From positions 1-64,000 of the forward strand of contig JAJTGE010000004.1 in NCBI GenBank assembly GCA_021298555.1: 64,000 bases of DNA, in the 5' to 3' direction. Below, piece by piece: positions 8,027 to 21,412 of the stretch (positions are counted from its first letter, which is position 1; every line of letters starts with the position of its first letter). Source of the DNA: Oxalobacteraceae bacterium. Lineage in GTDB: Bacteria; Pseudomonadota; Gammaproteobacteria; Burkholderiales; Burkholderiaceae_D. The notes under the pieces were generated by a model. That model did not search any database. It was not told the origin of the DNA and saw nothing but the letters and a program-made list of their open reading frames with translations. The position numbers were made by a program, and so were the translations under genes.

Positions 8027-9676
8027 TTATTTAGCGTTTTCTGCTTGCCGCGTGATGACCCATTGCTGCGCGATGGACAGAAGATTATTGACAACCCAGT
8101 AAAGCACCAAGCCGGCAGGGAAAAAGAAGAACATCACCGAAAATGCAATTGGCATAAATAACATAACTTTTGCCTGGATCGGATCCGGCGGCGTAGGATT
8201 GAGTTTGGTTTGTACAAACATAGACACCGCCATGATTACTGGCAGGATGTACCACGGATCGGGAGCGGCCAAATCTTGTATCCAGCCTAACCACGGAGCA
8301 TGACGCATTTCTACGCTCGCCAGCAAAACCCAGTACAGCGCAATAAACACGGGGATTTGAACTATTACCGGAAGACAGCCACCCAGAGGATTAATCTTTT
8401 CGGTTTTGTATAGCTCCATCATGGCGGCGTTCATTTGCTGTGGATCGCCTTTGTGGCGTTCACGAATAGCCGTCATTTTTGGGGTAACCAGCTTCATTTT
8501 TGCCATGCTGCGATAGCTAGCTGCGGACAATGGAAAAAACGCCAGCTTAATCAGTATGGTTAAAACGATGATGGTCCAGCCCCAGTTACTCAATACTTTT
8601 TGTATTTGCTCCATCAACCAGAAAATGGGTTTAGCAATAAGTGTGAGCCAACCATAGTCTTTGACCAAATCAAAATCGGGCGCAAATTTTTCCAACTTGG
8701 CAGATTCTTGAGGGCCGGTGTAAAGCTTGCCTGTTGATTTTGCGATTGAGCCCGGAGCGATACTTCCCATTTTGATGATGGCACCAACCGCATACAAACG
8801 GTCGTCGATTTTGCGAGTAAATAATTCGTAGGTACCTTGGTCCAATGGCAGGAAAGCAGACACAAAATAGTGCTGAACCATTGCAATCCAGCCTTTGTCA
8901 GTTTGCGCAGCAGGCGGTTGCTTGTCTTTATCTAAATCTTCGAAATTAACTTTACGAAATTTTTCCGCGTCGGTGTAGACGGCGGGACCCGTAAAGGTGC
9001 TGTAAAAGCGTGAATCACCTTCAAGCTTGCTAGCATCGCGCACCAGTTGTACGTAGACAGAGGGAGTAATTGCAGCTGCACTGCCGTTTGTTACCTCGTG
9101 AGTTAGTCCGATTTCATATTCACCGCGTTTGAAGGTGTACGTCTTGGTGAGTTTTACGCCATCTTGTTCAGCATCCAAAACCAGTTGCAGACTGTCGGCA
9201 GCATCCAGGCTGCGAGTGCCAGGACGGACAGTGAACATGGAGCGATGGTTGGGAGCATTGGCGCCTATCAGACCACTCTGTCCGACATAGGTGCGGCTTG
9301 CACCCGACTCCATCAAAACAACGTTACGACTTTGATCTGCGCTGTCTTTGTGTTGTAGCAGTTCTATGCGAGTCAGCTCTGCGCCGGCAGTGTTGATTTC
9401 TGCTTTCAACAAATCGGTTGTAATGGTGATTTTTTCACCCGGCGTACTCGTCGCAGGTCCTGCAGGCACATCCGCACCGCTGGTTGCTGCAGTGGTAACA
9501 GCCGTCGCTTGCGGAACTGACGCATCGCTTTTAGTGCTGGCTGGTGCGTTGGCATTGATGGGGGCGACTTCCGGTGCGAACATTGATGGCCCGCCGTTGG
9601 AGATAGTCCAGTTCTCCCAAAGCATGAGCAGAGAAAGCGAGAAAATCACCAGGAGCACTGTACGTTTGATATCCAT
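8027..9676 (-). CDS. yidC: Membrane protein insertase YidC
   Basis: YidC inserts and folds inner-membrane proteins, alone or with the Sec translocon. The 549-residue protein has the gram-negative layout: an N-terminal membrane anchor (TVLLVIFSLSLLMLWENW), a periplasmic beta-supersandwich domain (about 60-340) and the conserved five-helix core. The core contains the hydrophilic-groove Arg (YRSMAKMKLVTPKM) and GGCLPVIVQIPVFIALYWVL. Length is usual. It follows yidD by 26 bases on the same strand. Confidence 0.97.
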   Translation of the reverse strand: MDIKRTVLLVIFSLSLLMLWENWTISNGGPSMFAPEVAPINANAPASTKSDASVPQATAVTTAATSGADVPAGPATSTPGEKITITTDLLKAEINTAGAELTRIELLQHKDSADQSRNVVLMESGASRTYVGQSGLIGANAPNHRSMFTVRPGTRSLDAADSLQLVLDAEQDGVKLTKTYTFKRGEYEIGLTHEVTNGSAAAITPSVYVQLVRDASKLEGDSRFYSTFTGPAVYTDAEKFRKVNFEDLDKDKQPPAAQTDKGWIAMVQHYFVSAFLPLDQGTYELFTRKIDDRLYAVGAIIKMGSIAPGSIAKSTGKLYTGPQESAKLEKFAPDFDLVKDYGWLTLIAKPIFWLMEQIQKVLSNWGWTIIVLTILIKLAFFPLSAASYRSMAKMKLVTPKMTAIRERHKGDPQQMNAAMMELYKTEKINPLGGCLPVIVQIPVFIALYWVLLASVEMRHAPWLGWIQDLAAPDPWYILPVIMAVSMFVQTKLNPTPPDPIQAKVMLFMPIAFSVMFFFFPAGLVLYWVVNNLLSIAQQWVITRQAENAK

Positions 9677-9702
9677 AAGAATCTAAAGGTGGAAGTAATG
9701 GT

Positions 9703-9972
9703 TCAGGGATGCGGGTGAGTTACTTGATCCGCCGTGTTGGCGATCGAAGCACATGGCTCGCGTTTTGGAACAGGATCAACGCCGCCCGAATGCCATGGGT
9801 GGCATTTGCACAAGCGTTGGCCAGCAAGCAAACTGCCGCGCATAGCGCCATGTTCGATGATGGCTTGTTGCGCGTATTCCGAGCAGCTGGGAAAAAAACG
9901 GCAATGCTGACCCAGCAGCGGACTAATTCCAATTTTGTACAAGCGCAGCAGGGTCAGCAGCAAGGATTTCAT
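9703..9972 (-). CDS. yidD: Membrane protein insertion efficiency factor YidD
   Basis: Small membrane-associated protein that aids YidC/Sec-dependent insertion. It carries the family core [14 protein letters not shown] and [15 protein letters not shown] with its paired Cys, and [19 protein letters not shown]. The C-terminal tail of about 20 residues beyond the conserved part is unremarkable. Its ATG overlaps the rnpA stop (TGATG), so the two are translationally coupled. Confidence 0.95.
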   Translation of the reverse strand: MKSLLLTLLRLYKIGISPLLGQHCRFFPSCSEYAQQAIIEHGAMRGSLLAGQRLCKCHPWHSGGVDPVPKREPCASIANTADQVTHPHP

Positions 9973-10430
9973 CAGATGTTAGGGCGGGGCTGAAGCTCAT
10001 AGGAACTTAGCAAGGCCTCAAGTTCAGCAGCCAATGCCATTTTGCGCGACTTTGATGATGCACTTTGTTGGCGACTCATTAGCGAACTGCTGAGCCGAAT
10101 TACGTAGTCAGTTGCTGCTAGTTCGGACCGCCGGAAAATTTCTCTTGCCATGCGCTTGATCATATTTCGGGTCACCGCTCGCTGAGCCAGCCTTTTCGCT
10201 ACTACGATGCCAAGCCGAGCATGGCCTAGGGAATTTGCATGTTGGTAAAGCACAAAATGTTCAGTACGCTTTACAGGGCGTAAACGAAAAACGGATGAGA
10301 ATTCATCCGTTTTTAAAATACGCCGATGCCTGCCGAAGTCTTCCGGGCTGTCGCCGGATTTGTTTTCAGGCAAGGTCGTGCATCCGGCCTTAAACGGCCA
10401 ATCGCTTACGACCTTTGGAGCGGCGCGCAT
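9972..10430 (-). CDS. rnpA: Ribonuclease P protein component
   Basis: Protein subunit of RNase P, which binds the catalytic RNA and the 5' leader of pre-tRNAs. The conserved region [16 protein letters not shown] and the RNR-type helix [16 protein letters not shown] are intact. The start is uncertain. The only upstream ATG (10430) gives 152 residues and overlaps rpmH by 41 bases; a TTG at 10373, 17 bases after the rpmH stop, would give 133 residues, closer to the usual length. Both have weak ribosome binding sites. Confidence 0.92.
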   Translation of the reverse strand: MRAAPKVVSDWPFKAGCTTLPENKSGDSPEDFGRHRRILKTDEFSSVFRLRPVKRTEHFVLYQHANSLGHARLGIVVAKRLAQRAVTRNMIKRMAREIFRRSELAATDYVIRLSSSLMSRQQSASSKSRKMALAAELEALLSSYELQPRPNI

Positions 10431-10524
10431 TTAAGATAGCGCGACCAGCGCGGGTGGCCATACGTGCTCGAAAGCCGTGCGTGCGCTTGCGGCGGACGAC
10501 GGAAGGTTGGTAGGTACGTTTCAT
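10390..10524 (-). CDS. rpmH: 50S ribosomal protein L34
   Basis: The 44-residue protein begins [20 protein letters not shown] and ends KGRKRLAV, essentially the bacterial L34 consensus; it binds 23S rRNA in the large subunit. The ATG at 10524 is chosen because L34 always starts MKRT; the longer frame to 10575 is not supported. It heads the rpmH-rnpA-yidD-yidC-(mnmE) operon. Confidence 0.98.
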   Translation of the reverse strand: MKRTYQPSVVRRKRTHGFRARMATRAGRAILNARRSKGRKRLAV

Positions 10525-10642
10525 GTTGGGATCTCGCTGATCGGAATAGACTGAGCAAAAACCGGGTGTAACCACCCGGACAAAATCTTGAATTGCGGCG
10601 CCAGGAAACTCACACGACAGCGCGCAATGCAGTGAACCGCAG

Positions 10643-10672
10643 ATTAGACAGTATTTTGTCTATTTCTGTCAA
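10643..10672 (-). promoter_or_regulatory. Probable sigma-70 promoter of the rpmH operon
   Basis: On the minus strand a perfect -35 hexamer TTGACA (10667-10672) is followed after 18 bases by TCTAAT (10643-10648), about 115 bases before the rpmH start. Confidence 0.55.
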
Positions 10673-10837
10673 TCACTTACCCATGTTAAACCCGTGCTTG
10701 TTACGTACTGTGAGGGTATTTAAGCGTTTGAGGGCGATGTTTGCAGCTGGGAAGTAAAGGCTTTTACCGTAGTTAATTAAAAAGCAAATAAATCCGGCGC
10801 GCGGCGTGGCCAAAGATTCATCAATTTAAGCCCTTCC

Positions 10838-10868
10838 TGTGGATAACTTAGCCCGGCAAGGGTAGAAT
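10838..10868 (+). promoter_or_regulatory. DnaA box overlapping a candidate dnaA promoter
   Basis: TGTGGATAA at 10838-10846 is the exact complement of the DnaA box TTATCCACA. A -10-like TAGAAT lies at 10863-10868; with a 17-base spacer the -35 position (10840-10845, TGGATA, 4 of 6 matches) falls inside the box. That arrangement would fit DnaA autorepression. Confidence 0.5.
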
Positions 10869-10964
10869 AGGGCTATTCCGGCAAGCCTGCGCGCTTAGTC
10901 CATTAGACCAACCTAGAACGTCGGGGCGCGCCTTCTCCCGTCGCTCCCACTACCGAATCAACGC

Positions 10965-12338
10965 ATGGAAGAATTCTGGCAGACCTGTGCTTTGCGGCTG
11001 CAGCAGGAGCTAACGCCTCAGCAATACAGTGCATGGATCAAGCCTCTTGCGATGCTTGACTTTGAAGACGGCCGTCTTCGCATAGCTGCGCCTAACCGGT
11101 TCAAACTCGACTGGGTCAAAACCCAGTTTGCAGACCGCATCACCACCATCGCGGCAGAATTTTGGCAGTCACCGGTCGATGTGCAGTTTGTGTTGGACCC
11201 TCGTAATGGGCAGCTTAAAAAAACAGCAGGTCCCAGCGCGCCTTCCCAGTCTGCGCCGACGTTGGACGGCTCTACGGAGCGTGTCATACAGGTAGAAGAA
11301 ACCCACCTGCGCAGAGATCAAAGCCGTATTAACCCCGCCCTGACCTTCGATAGTTTTGTCACCGGCAAGGCCAATCAGTTAGCCCGTGCCGCCGCTATAC
11401 AAGTAGCCAGCAACCCCGGCATTTCGTACAACCCGTTATTTTTGTATGGCGGGGTCGGACTGGGTAAAACCCACCTGATACACGCCATTGGTAATCAGGT
11501 GCTGGCAGACAACCCATCCGTCAAAATTCGTTATATCCATGCAGAGCAATACGTGCGCGACGTGGTCACGGCTTATCAGCGCAAAGGCTTCGACGATTTC
11601 AAGCGCTACTACCACTCACTGGATTTGCTGCTGATTGACGATATTCAGTTTTTTGGCGGCAAAAACCGGACGCAAGAAGAATTTTTCTATGCCTTCGAAG
11701 CCCTGATTGCAGCTAAAAAACAGATCATTATTACCAGTGACACCTATCCTAAAGAAATCTCGGGTATGGATGATCGATTGATATCTCGCTTCGACTCGGG
11801 TTTGACGGTTGCAGTTGAACCACCTGAACTGGAAATGCGTGTAGCTATCTTGCTGAAAAAAGCAGCGCTAGAAGGCGCTGTATTTTCCGACGATGTGGCA
11901 TTTTTTGTAGCTAAACATTTACGATCTAATGTGCGTGAGCTTGAAGGCGCGCTGCGGAAAATACTTGCCTATTCCCGTTTTCACGGCAAAGACATAACGA
12001 TAGATGTTGTTAAAGATGCGCTGAAAGATTTGCTGTCAGTGCAAAACCGACAAATTTCCGTAGAAAATATACAAAAAACAGTCGCGGATTTTTTCAATAT
12101 CAAAGTCGCAGACATGTACTCAAAAAAGCGGCCAGCAAATATTGCGCGTCCACGTCAGATTGCTATGTATCTGGCTAAAGAGCTTACGCAAAAAAGTTTG
12201 CCAGAAATAGGCGAATTGTTTGGCGGGCGCGATCACACAACGGTCCTGCATGCGGTACGAAAAATTGCAGCAGACCGTAGCAAGAACCCAGAATGCAATC
12301 ACGAGCTTCATGTACTAGAACAAACCCTTAAGGGCTGA
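10965..12338 (+). CDS. dnaA: Chromosomal replication initiator DnaA
   Basis: AAA+ initiator that binds DnaA boxes and melts the origin. Domains in order: N-terminal DnaB/DiaA interaction domain (1-75), a short low-complexity linker (80-115), the ATPase domain with Walker A GGVGLGKT (162-169) and Walker [11 protein letters not shown] (about 222), and domain IV with the DnaA signature [11 protein letters not shown] near 425-435. Length 457 is normal. It is followed by dnaN after 78 bases. Confidence 0.98.
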   Translation: MEEFWQTCALRLQQELTPQQYSAWIKPLAMLDFEDGRLRIAAPNRFKLDWVKTQFADRITTIAAEFWQSPVDVQFVLDPRNGQLKKTAGPSAPSQSAPTLDGSTERVIQVEETHLRRDQSRINPALTFDSFVTGKANQLARAAAIQVASNPGISYNPLFLYGGVGLGKTHLIHAIGNQVLADNPSVKIRYIHAEQYVRDVVTAYQRKGFDDFKRYYHSLDLLLIDDIQFFGGKNRTQEEFFYAFEALIAAKKQIIITSDTYPKEISGMDDRLISRFDSGLTVAVEPPELEMRVAILLKKAALEGAVFSDDVAFFVAKHLRSNVRELEGALRKILAYSRFHGKDITIDVVKDALKDLLSVQNRQISVENIQKTVADFFNIKVADMYSKKRPANIARPRQIAMYLAKELTQKSLPEIGELFGGRDHTTVLHAVRKIAADRSKNPECNHELHVLEQTLKG

Positions 12339-12416
12339 GCCGGCATTAAACCGGGGCGGCAATAATAAAGAAATAACTATGCTAATTAAGAAAGCGATAC
12401 GCGAAAGGAAAGCACG

Positions 12417-13520
12417 ATGCTACTGGTAAAAACTCACAGGGACGCGTTGCTGCGGCCATTACAGATTGTGAGTGGTATTGTCGAGCGTCGGCACACATTG
12501 CCGATTCTCGCCAATATCCTCATCCGCAAAGATGGAGAAGAAGTCTCTTTGTTATCAACCGATATTGAAGTGCAGATCAGCACGCACGCTGCTATAGGCT
12601 CTGGCAATGAGGTGGTGGCAACTACGGTAGCAGCGCGTAAGCTCTTGGATATTTTGCGCGCGCTACCTGAGGCAGAAGTTTCGCTGTCGCTCACAAATAA
12701 ACGGATGACCGTTCAGTCGGGTAAGTCGCGATTTGCTTTGCAAACTCAGTCGGCGGATGAATTTCCAACTGTCGCACAGGCAGAGCATTTTGGCGCCAAA
12801 GTTGCGGTGCCCCAGAAGACATTGAAGCATCTTTTTAACATGGTGCATTTTTCTATGGCTCAGCAAGACATTCGATACTACTTGAATGGTCTTTTACTGG
12901 TGGTTGATGGAAAAAACGTGATTGCTGTGGCAACCGATGGTCACCGATTAGCGTTTTCGCAGATCGTTACTGAGCAAGAATTCGCGCGTCAGGAAGTCAT
13001 CATTCCTCGCAAAACAATTTTGGAGTTACAGCGCTTGTTGGAAGACACAGATGACATAGTTAATCTTCACATCGCGACTAATCAGGTGAAATTGGATTTT
13101 TCCAACATCGAACTGATATCCAAATTAGTCGAAGGAAAATTCCCTGACTACACCCGGGTTATTCCTAAAGCCTATAAAAATAATTTCTCTATAAGCCGTG
13201 ACATATTGCTGCGTGCGCTGCAACGTACGGCCATCATGACCTCAGATAAATTCAAAGGCGTGCGCTGTGTGATTGCACCCGGTAGCTTGAAGATTAGTTC
13301 GACCAATGCGGATCAGGAAGAAGCAGTTGAAGAACTAGAAATCGACTACAGCGGTGACAGCGTCGATATTGGGTTTAATGTGACGTACCTGCTTGATGTT
13401 TTGAACAATCTGAAATGTGATCAAGTGAGTATTTCTTTAGGTGATGCCAATTCATCAGCCTTGATTACGGTTCCGGATGATCCGAATTTTAAATATGTTG
13501 TTATGCCCATGAGAATTTAA
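12417..13520 (+). CDS. dnaN: DNA polymerase III subunit beta (sliding clamp)
   Basis: Ring-shaped processivity clamp, 367 residues in three similar domains. Typical segments are PLQIVSGIVERRHTLPILAN at the N-terminus, VATDGHRLAF at about 175-184, and the C-terminal clamp end VVMPMRI, which belongs to the partner-binding pocket. It sits between dnaA and gyrB in the usual order (recF is absent). Confidence 0.98.
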   Translation: MLLVKTHRDALLRPLQIVSGIVERRHTLPILANILIRKDGEEVSLLSTDIEVQISTHAAIGSGNEVVATTVAARKLLDILRALPEAEVSLSLTNKRMTVQSGKSRFALQTQSADEFPTVAQAEHFGAKVAVPQKTLKHLFNMVHFSMAQQDIRYYLNGLLLVVDGKNVIAVATDGHRLAFSQIVTEQEFARQEVIIPRKTILELQRLLEDTDDIVNLHIATNQVKLDFSNIELISKLVEGKFPDYTRVIPKAYKNNFSISRDILLRALQRTAIMTSDKFKGVRCVIAPGSLKISSTNADQEEAVEELEIDYSGDSVDIGFNVTYLLDVLNNLKCDQVSISLGDANSSALITVPDDPNFKYVVMPMRI

Positions 13521-13540
13521 AGAACGAGAACTTGGCATGC

Positions 13541-16107
<2,567 letters not shown>

Positions 16108-16212
16108 TAGCTTTGCAGCTTTGACTAAAAGTCACAAGTGTATCGACCTAGCTAGTAGCTTATTGTTTTTTAGTATGAATATACTTCGCGCTTACTATCA
16201 ATTTTGCGCGAT

Positions 16213-16887
16213 ATGGCTATTCAGGCAATTCTTTTTGACGCTTACGGCACGCTCTTCGATGTGTATTCGATGGGCGTGCTGGCAGAGCGATTATTTCCCG
16301 GGCGCGGCAGCGCGCTGGCGGATCTTTGGCGTGACAAGCAAATCGAATACACACGATTGCGCACGCTGTCTAATACCTACAAGCCTTTTTGGGAAGTCAC
16401 TCAGGACGCGCTGATCTTTTCTTGCCGCAAGCTCAGTTTGGATCTCACGCTGGATGCGCAGAATCAGCTCATGGGTCAGTACGCGAAGTTAGCGGCCTTT
16501 CCTGAATCTTTAGAAGTACTAACGCGTTTGCGCGAGCGTGGGATGAAACTCGGCATTCTTTCGAACGGTAATCCCGACATGCTTGAGGCTGTCGTGCAGG
16601 CCGCAGGTATGCAGCACTTACTTAATGCGGTTTTGTCTGTGCATGTGATTAAAAAATTTAAAACAGCTCCAGAAGCCTATCAGCTAGGGCCAGACACCTT
16701 TGGCATTGCTGCAAGAGACATGTTGTTTGTATCGAGTAATGCGTGGGACATATGCGGTGCGGCCTGGTTTGGTTACTCAACTTTCTGGGTTAATCGTGCG
16801 CATGCTCCTATGGAAGAGTTGGGTGTCACACCCAAAGGCACAGGATCCTTGCTCAACGATCTATTGAATTTTGTCGGAGCAGACTAG
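16213..16887 (+). CDS. Haloacid dehalogenase, type II
   Basis: HAD-superfamily hydrolase of the (S)-2-haloacid dehalogenase type. The nucleophile Asp is in ILFDAYGTLFDV, the Ser/Asn motif is LSNGNPDML, the Lys is in KKFKTAPEAYQ, and the type II signature SSNAWDICGAAWFGY is clear. It should convert short 2-haloacids to 2-hydroxyacids, for example haloacetate to glycolate. The ATG at 16213 is preferred over TTG 16204 because family members start just before the first beta strand. The next gene encodes malate synthase G, which uses glyoxylate, one oxidation step beyond glycolate; this may be a functional link. Confidence 0.88.
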   Translation: MAIQAILFDAYGTLFDVYSMGVLAERLFPGRGSALADLWRDKQIEYTRLRTLSNTYKPFWEVTQDALIFSCRKLSLDLTLDAQNQLMGQYAKLAAFPESLEVLTRLRERGMKLGILSNGNPDMLEAVVQAAGMQHLLNAVLSVHVIKKFKTAPEAYQLGPDTFGIAARDMLFVSSNAWDICGAAWFGYSTFWVNRAHAPMEELGVTPKGTGSLLNDLLNFVGAD

Positions 16888-16956
16888 CAAACTCAGTAGC
16901 AACCCAGGCCAACCATATTTTTATTTAACACTTTTAACCAAGCTGAAAAGACCCAC

Positions 16957-19161
16957 ATGATGACTAAACGAACAGATTGCTATGGATTACAAGTTGATAC
17001 CGTACTCCAGCGCTTCATTGAAGACAAAGTCTTGCCGGGGACAGGTATTACTAGTGATGCATTCTGGAAGGGTTTTGCAGATATAACCAATGACTTAGCG
17101 CCCAAGAATGCCGCATTACTGGCTGAGCGCGAGCGTTTGCAAAACGAACTCGATAGCTGGCACAAAGCGAATCCAGGCCCGATCGCAGATGTAACCAACT
17201 ACAAGGAATTTCTAGAATCGATAGGTTATCTGGCACCTGTGCCAGAACAAGTGCATGTCACAACAGAAAATGTGGATGCCGAACTATCGCTCACTGCAGG
17301 CCCACAACTAGTGGTGCCTATATTGAATGCTCGCTATGCACTTAATGCCGCCAATGCACGGTGGGGTTCTTTGTATGATGCCTTGTATGGGACCGACGTC
17401 ATACCCGAGACGGATGGCGCAACACGAGCTGGAGGATACAACCCCGTTCGTGGCACAAAAGTTATTGCGTTTGCTAGAAATTTTTTAGATCAATCGGTAC
17501 CTCTGACTAATGGCTCACATGCTAATGCGACTGCCTATGTGGTTAATGGTGGGCAGCTTGCCGTATCGTTAAACGATGGCAGCACGGTCGGTTTAAAAGA
17601 TAACGCAAAATTTGTCGGCTATCAGGGTAACGCCTCAGCACCATCATCGGTTCTGCTAAAAAATAATGGTATCCATATTGATTTGCAGATTGATCGCACA
17701 ACGTCGATAGGTAAAGATGATGCTGCCGGAATTTCTGATGTCGTGATGGAGTCAGCACTTTCAACCATACTTGATCTGGAAGATTCGGTCGCGGTTGTGG
17801 ATGGTGCAGACAAAGTAGTCGCTTATGAAAATTGGTTAGGCATATTAAAAGGCACGCTGGTTGAAAGCGTTAGTAAAGCAGGTAAAACATTTGATCGGAC
17901 CTTAAACGCTGATCGTGAGTACACCGGCGCCGATGGTAAGCCAGTGAAGCTGCACGGACGCTCATTGCTGTTTCTTCGTAATGTAGGTCATTTGATGACT
18001 AACCCAGCGATACTTATGGCCGATGGCAAAGAAATACCTGAAGGTATTTTAGATGCTGTCATAACCACTACGATTGCTTTGTATGATGTGAATCGCCCGT
18101 CAGAACAAAAAATTGGCAACACACGCACTGGTTCGGTTTACATCGTCAAACCAAAAATGCATGGCCCAAAAGAAGTAGCATTTGCTGCAGAATTATTTGG
18201 CCGTGTTGAAGCCATGCTGGGCTTAAAAGAAAACACCGTAAAACTTGGCATCATGGATGAAGAGCGCCGCACATCCGTCAATCTCAAAGCCTGCCTTAAA
18301 GAAGCCGCCAAGCGTGTGGCTTTTATCAACACCGGATTTTTAGATCGTACGGGCGATGAAATGCATTCATCAATGACAGCCGGCCCCATGATACGCAAGG
18401 GCGACATGAAAGCATCGACCTGGTTGTCCGCGTATGAACGCAGCAATGTACTAACAGGTTTGTCGTCAGGCATGCGTGGTCGTGGCCAAATAGGCAAAGG
18501 CATGTGGGCCATGCCTGATTTAATGGCAGCCATGCTTGAGCAAAAAATCGCCCATCCTAAGGCAGGCGCAAATACTGCATGGGTGCCTTCACCAACGGCG
18601 GCCACGCTGCACGCCATGCATTACCATCATGTGGATGTAGCAGCGATACAGCAGCAATTAGAAAAAACCGATGCAGCAACAGAATTGAAGCGATTACGCG
18701 ATGAGTTGTTGAACATACCGGTGGTGGCACAAGCTGCGTGGTCAGCAGCAGAGATACAGCAAGAGTTGGATAACAACGCACAAGGTATTCTTGGTTATGT
18801 AGTGCGCTGGGTAGAACAAGGTGTAGGTTGTTCTAAGGTGCCCGATATTCACAACGTCGGGCTCATGGAAGATCGCGCTACCTTGCGTATATCTAGCCAG
18901 CACATAGCTAATTGGTTGCTGCACGGTGTAGTGACTGAGGCTCAGGTTAAAGAAGCCTTAGAGCGTATGGCAAAGGTCGTTGATGGGCAAAATGCAGGTG
19001 ATCCGTTTTATCGCCCTATGGCGATTAATTTATCGACCTCGCATGCGTTTCAGGCGGCGAGCGATTTGGTTTTCAAAGGATTAGAGCAACCCTCAGGCTA
19101 CACTGAGCCACTACTGCATGCATGGCGTTTAAAATTTAAAAAAGAAGTCATGCGTTCATAA
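16957..19161 (+). CDS. glcB: Malate synthase G
   Basis: Condenses glyoxylate with acetyl-CoA to malate in the glyoxylate/glycolate pathway. At 734 residues it has the length of the monomeric G isoform. Recognisable parts are [35 protein letters not shown], the core [31 protein letters not shown] with its catalytic-region residues, and [14 protein letters not shown]. No isocitrate lyase or glycolate oxidase lies in the window, so the source of glyoxylate is not known. It is followed by a strong terminator. Confidence 0.97.
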   Translation: MMTKRTDCYGLQVDTVLQRFIEDKVLPGTGITSDAFWKGFADITNDLAPKNAALLAERERLQNELDSWHKANPGPIADVTNYKEFLESIGYLAPVPEQVHVTTENVDAELSLTAGPQLVVPILNARYALNAANARWGSLYDALYGTDVIPETDGATRAGGYNPVRGTKVIAFARNFLDQSVPLTNGSHANATAYVVNGGQLAVSLNDGSTVGLKDNAKFVGYQGNASAPSSVLLKNNGIHIDLQIDRTTSIGKDDAAGISDVVMESALSTILDLEDSVAVVDGADKVVAYENWLGILKGTLVESVSKAGKTFDRTLNADREYTGADGKPVKLHGRSLLFLRNVGHLMTNPAILMADGKEIPEGILDAVITTTIALYDVNRPSEQKIGNTRTGSVYIVKPKMHGPKEVAFAAELFGRVEAMLGLKENTVKLGIMDEERRTSVNLKACLKEAAKRVAFINTGFLDRTGDEMHSSMTAGPMIRKGDMKASTWLSAYERSNVLTGLSSGMRGRGQIGKGMWAMPDLMAAMLEQKIAHPKAGANTAWVPSPTAATLHAMHYHHVDVAAIQQQLEKTDAATELKRLRDELLNIPVVAQAAWSAAEIQQELDNNAQGILGYVVRWVEQGVGCSKVPDIHNVGLMEDRATLRISSQHIANWLLHGVVTEAQVKEALERMAKVVDGQNAGDPFYRPMAINLSTSHAFQAASDLVFKGLEQPSGYTEPLLHAWRLKFKKEVMRS

Positions 19162-19182
19162 AGTTAGAAATTTCAAGGCAAG

Positions 19183-19210
19183 AAAAAGCCAGCGTTTATG
19201 CTGGCTTTTT
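19183..19210. terminator. Bidirectional terminator between glcB and ahpF
   Basis: Perfect 11-base-pair stem AAAAAGCCAGC (19183-19193) with GCTGGCTTTTT (19200-19210). A and T runs at both ends allow it to serve both convergent genes. Confidence 0.85.
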
Positions 19211-19230
19211 CAATTTAAGCAGCAATGAAT

Positions 19231-20811
19231 TTATGCGGCAAGAAGAAATTCATTCGTTGCAGGGATAGGGCTACGTATCAAATAATCAAACGCACTCAAT
19301 GCAGCTTTTGATCCTTCACCCATGGCGATGATGATTTGTTTATAAGGGACCGTCGTTACATCACCGGCGGCAAAGACACCGGGTACCGATGTTTGGCCTT
19401 TAGCATCAATGTCGATTTCTCCACGAGCAGATAAATTAACCACGCCTTTGAGCCAATCCGTATTTGGTAGCAAACCAATTTGTACGAAAATACCTTCGAG
19501 CTCTAATGTCATAGTTAGACCGGTGTGCCGGTCTGTATAGCGCATGCCATTAACTTTGCTGCCATCGCCGATGACTTCCGTCGTTTGTGCCTGGGTAATG
19601 ATAGTTACGTTCGACAAACTGCGTAATTTGCGCTGCAATACGTCATCAGCACGCAAGCTTGTATCGAATTCAAGCAGGGTTACATGACTAACTACGCCAG
19701 CTAAATCTATCGCCGCCTCTACACCGGAATTGCCGCCGCCCACTACAGCGACTCGTTTTCCTTTATACAGTGGTCCGTCGCAATGAGGACAGTAAGCTAC
19801 GCCTTTGTTACGGTACTCTTGTTCACCGGGCACATTCAGTTCGCGCCAGCGTGCACCGGTTGCAATAATGACGGATTTCGCTTTGACGCTGGCGCCACTT
19901 TCCAGTTTAATTTCTATGACTTCGCCAGGAATGAGTGATGTTGCTCGCTGCAGATTCATGACATCCACATCATAGGACATCACATGGTGTTCAAGTGCGG
20001 CGACTAATTTAGGGCCTTCGGTTTCTTTTACAGAGATAAAATTTTCTATGCCTAACGTGTCCAGCACTTGACCACCAAAGCGTTGCGCCACGATACCGGT
20101 GCGTAGTCCTTTACGTGCTGAATATATAGCCGCCGAAGCACCCGCAGGACCGCCACCCACGATCAGCATATCGAATACTTCTTTAGCATCGATTTTTTCT
20201 GCCGTACGTGCTGCAACACTCGTATCTAACTTCGCCAAAATTTCTTCTAGCGTCATTCGCCCTTGATCAAAAATTACACCATTTAGAAAAACCGAAGGCA
20301 CAGACATGATCTGGCGTTCTTTTATTTCATCTTGAAATAACGCCCCATCGATCATTACATGACGTATTCCTGGATTAATCGCTGCCATCAAATTAAATGC
20401 TTGCACAACGTCAGGACAGTTTTGGCAAGAGAGCGAAATATACGTCTCGAACAGGTACTCCCCTTTTAACTGGCGTATCTGTTCGAGAGTTTCATTACTC
20501 ACTTTCGGGGGATGGCCACCCACTTGCAAGAGGGCCAATACCAACGACGTAAACTCATGCCCCAAGGGTATGCCAGCAAATCGGACTCCCGTGTTGCCAC
20601 CTGCGCGGTTGAGGGCAAACGATGGTTTGCGCTCGTTGTCGTCATGACGCTCTACTAGCGACAGACGCGGAGAGAGTGCAACTATTTCTTGCAGCATTGC
20701 GCGCATCTCTTGTGACTTGTCGCTGTGGTCTAGCGTAGCGATGATCTCAACATCATGGGTAATTTTGTCGAGGTAGGTTTGTAATTGGGATTTAATTGCA
20801 GCATCTAGCAT
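19231..20811 (-). CDS. ahpF: Alkyl hydroperoxide reductase subunit F
   Basis: NADH-dependent flavoprotein that re-reduces AhpC. The N-terminal tandem thioredoxin-like domain carries the redox pair in LSCQNCPDV (about 128-131). The FAD domain has [18 protein letters not shown], and the thioredoxin-reductase-like centre is AYCPHCDGP (about 342-345). The NAD-binding motif is [12 protein letters not shown]. Length 526 is normal. It lies 37 bases after ahpC on the same strand. Confidence 0.97.
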   Translation of the reverse strand: MLDAAIKSQLQTYLDKITHDVEIIATLDHSDKSQEMRAMLQEIVALSPRLSLVERHDDNERKPSFALNRAGGNTGVRFAGIPLGHEFTSLVLALLQVGGHPPKVSNETLEQIRQLKGEYLFETYISLSCQNCPDVVQAFNLMAAINPGIRHVMIDGALFQDEIKERQIMSVPSVFLNGVIFDQGRMTLEEILAKLDTSVAARTAEKIDAKEVFDMLIVGGGPAGASAAIYSARKGLRTGIVAQRFGGQVLDTLGIENFISVKETEGPKLVAALEHHVMSYDVDVMNLQRATSLIPGEVIEIKLESGASVKAKSVIIATGARWRELNVPGEQEYRNKGVAYCPHCDGPLYKGKRVAVVGGGNSGVEAAIDLAGVVSHVTLLEFDTSLRADDVLQRKLRSLSNVTIITQAQTTEVIGDGSKVNGMRYTDRHTGLTMTLELEGIFVQIGLLPNTDWLKGVVNLSARGEIDIDAKGQTSVPGVFAAGDVTTVPYKQIIIAMGEGSKAALSAFDYLIRSPIPATNEFLLAA

Positions 20812-20848
20812 GGTGGCCTCGGTTGTATCAACAGTGAATCCAGATCGA

Positions 20849-21412
20849 TTAAATTTTTCCTACTAAATCGAGTGATGGTGCAAGTGTTTCTGCGCCTGGC
20901 GTCCACTTAGCAGGACATACCTGACCCGGATGTGCTGCGACGTACTGTGCCGCTTGTACTTTACGTAGTAATTCTCTTGCGTCACGACCTATGCCATCGT
21001 CATGAATTTCCGCAATTTTGATTTGGCCTTCGGGGTTGATTACAAACGTGCCGCGCAAAGCTAACCCGCTCTCTTCGACCATCACGTCGAAATTACGTGC
21101 AAGTGCACCGGTCGGGTCGCCCAGCATCGGGTAGCGAATTTTGCTTATCGTGTCCGAGCTGTCATGCCAGGCTTTGTGAGCAAAATGGGTATCCGTCGAT
21201 ACGCTGTAAATTTCTACCCCCAAAGCTTTAAATGTGTCGTAGTTGTCGGCCAGATCACCTAACTCGGTTGGGCACACAAAAGTGAAATCAGCTGGGTAGA
21301 AAAACACCACTGACCACTGACCTTTGAGGTTGGCCTCGCTTACGGGAACAAACTTCCCATCGTGAAGGGCGGTAGTTTTGAATGATTTGATAGTGCTGTT
21401 AATTAATGACAT
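20849..21412 (-). CDS. ahpC: Alkyl hydroperoxide reductase subunit C (2-Cys peroxiredoxin)
   Basis: Reduces hydrogen peroxide, organic peroxides and peroxynitrite; reduced in turn by AhpF. Peroxidatic Cys in [12 protein letters not shown] (about 47) and resolving Cys in [11 protein letters not shown] (about 166). 187 residues, the standard AhpC1/Prx1 length. An OxyR-like site lies about 90 bases upstream, suggesting peroxide induction of ahpCF. Confidence 0.97.
   Translation of the reverse strand: MSLINSTIKSFKTTALHDGKFVPVSEANLKGQWSVVFFYPADFTFVCPTELGDLADNYDTFKALGVEIYSVSTDTHFAHKAWHDSSDTISKIRYPMLGDPTGALARNFDVMVEESGLALRGTFVINPEGQIKIAEIHDDGIGRDARELLRKVQAAQYVAAHPGQVCPAKWTPGAETLAPSLDLVGKI

Larger units (their letters stand above)
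10525..10964. other. rpmH-dnaA divergent region, possible origin region
   Basis: A 440-base gap between the divergent rpmH and dnaA operons. It holds the rpmH promoter, one perfect DnaA box (10838-10846), an A+T-rich stretch at about 10770-10792, and a candidate dnaA promoter. A replication origin in this place is common in proteobacteria, but only one consensus DnaA box is visible, fewer than expected, so assignment as oriC is tentative. Confidence 0.4.

Noticed and set aside
18138-18617. 159-codon minus-strand frame inside glcB
   Set aside because: Fully opposite to a clear malate synthase gene; product has no family features and is a codon-bias shadow.
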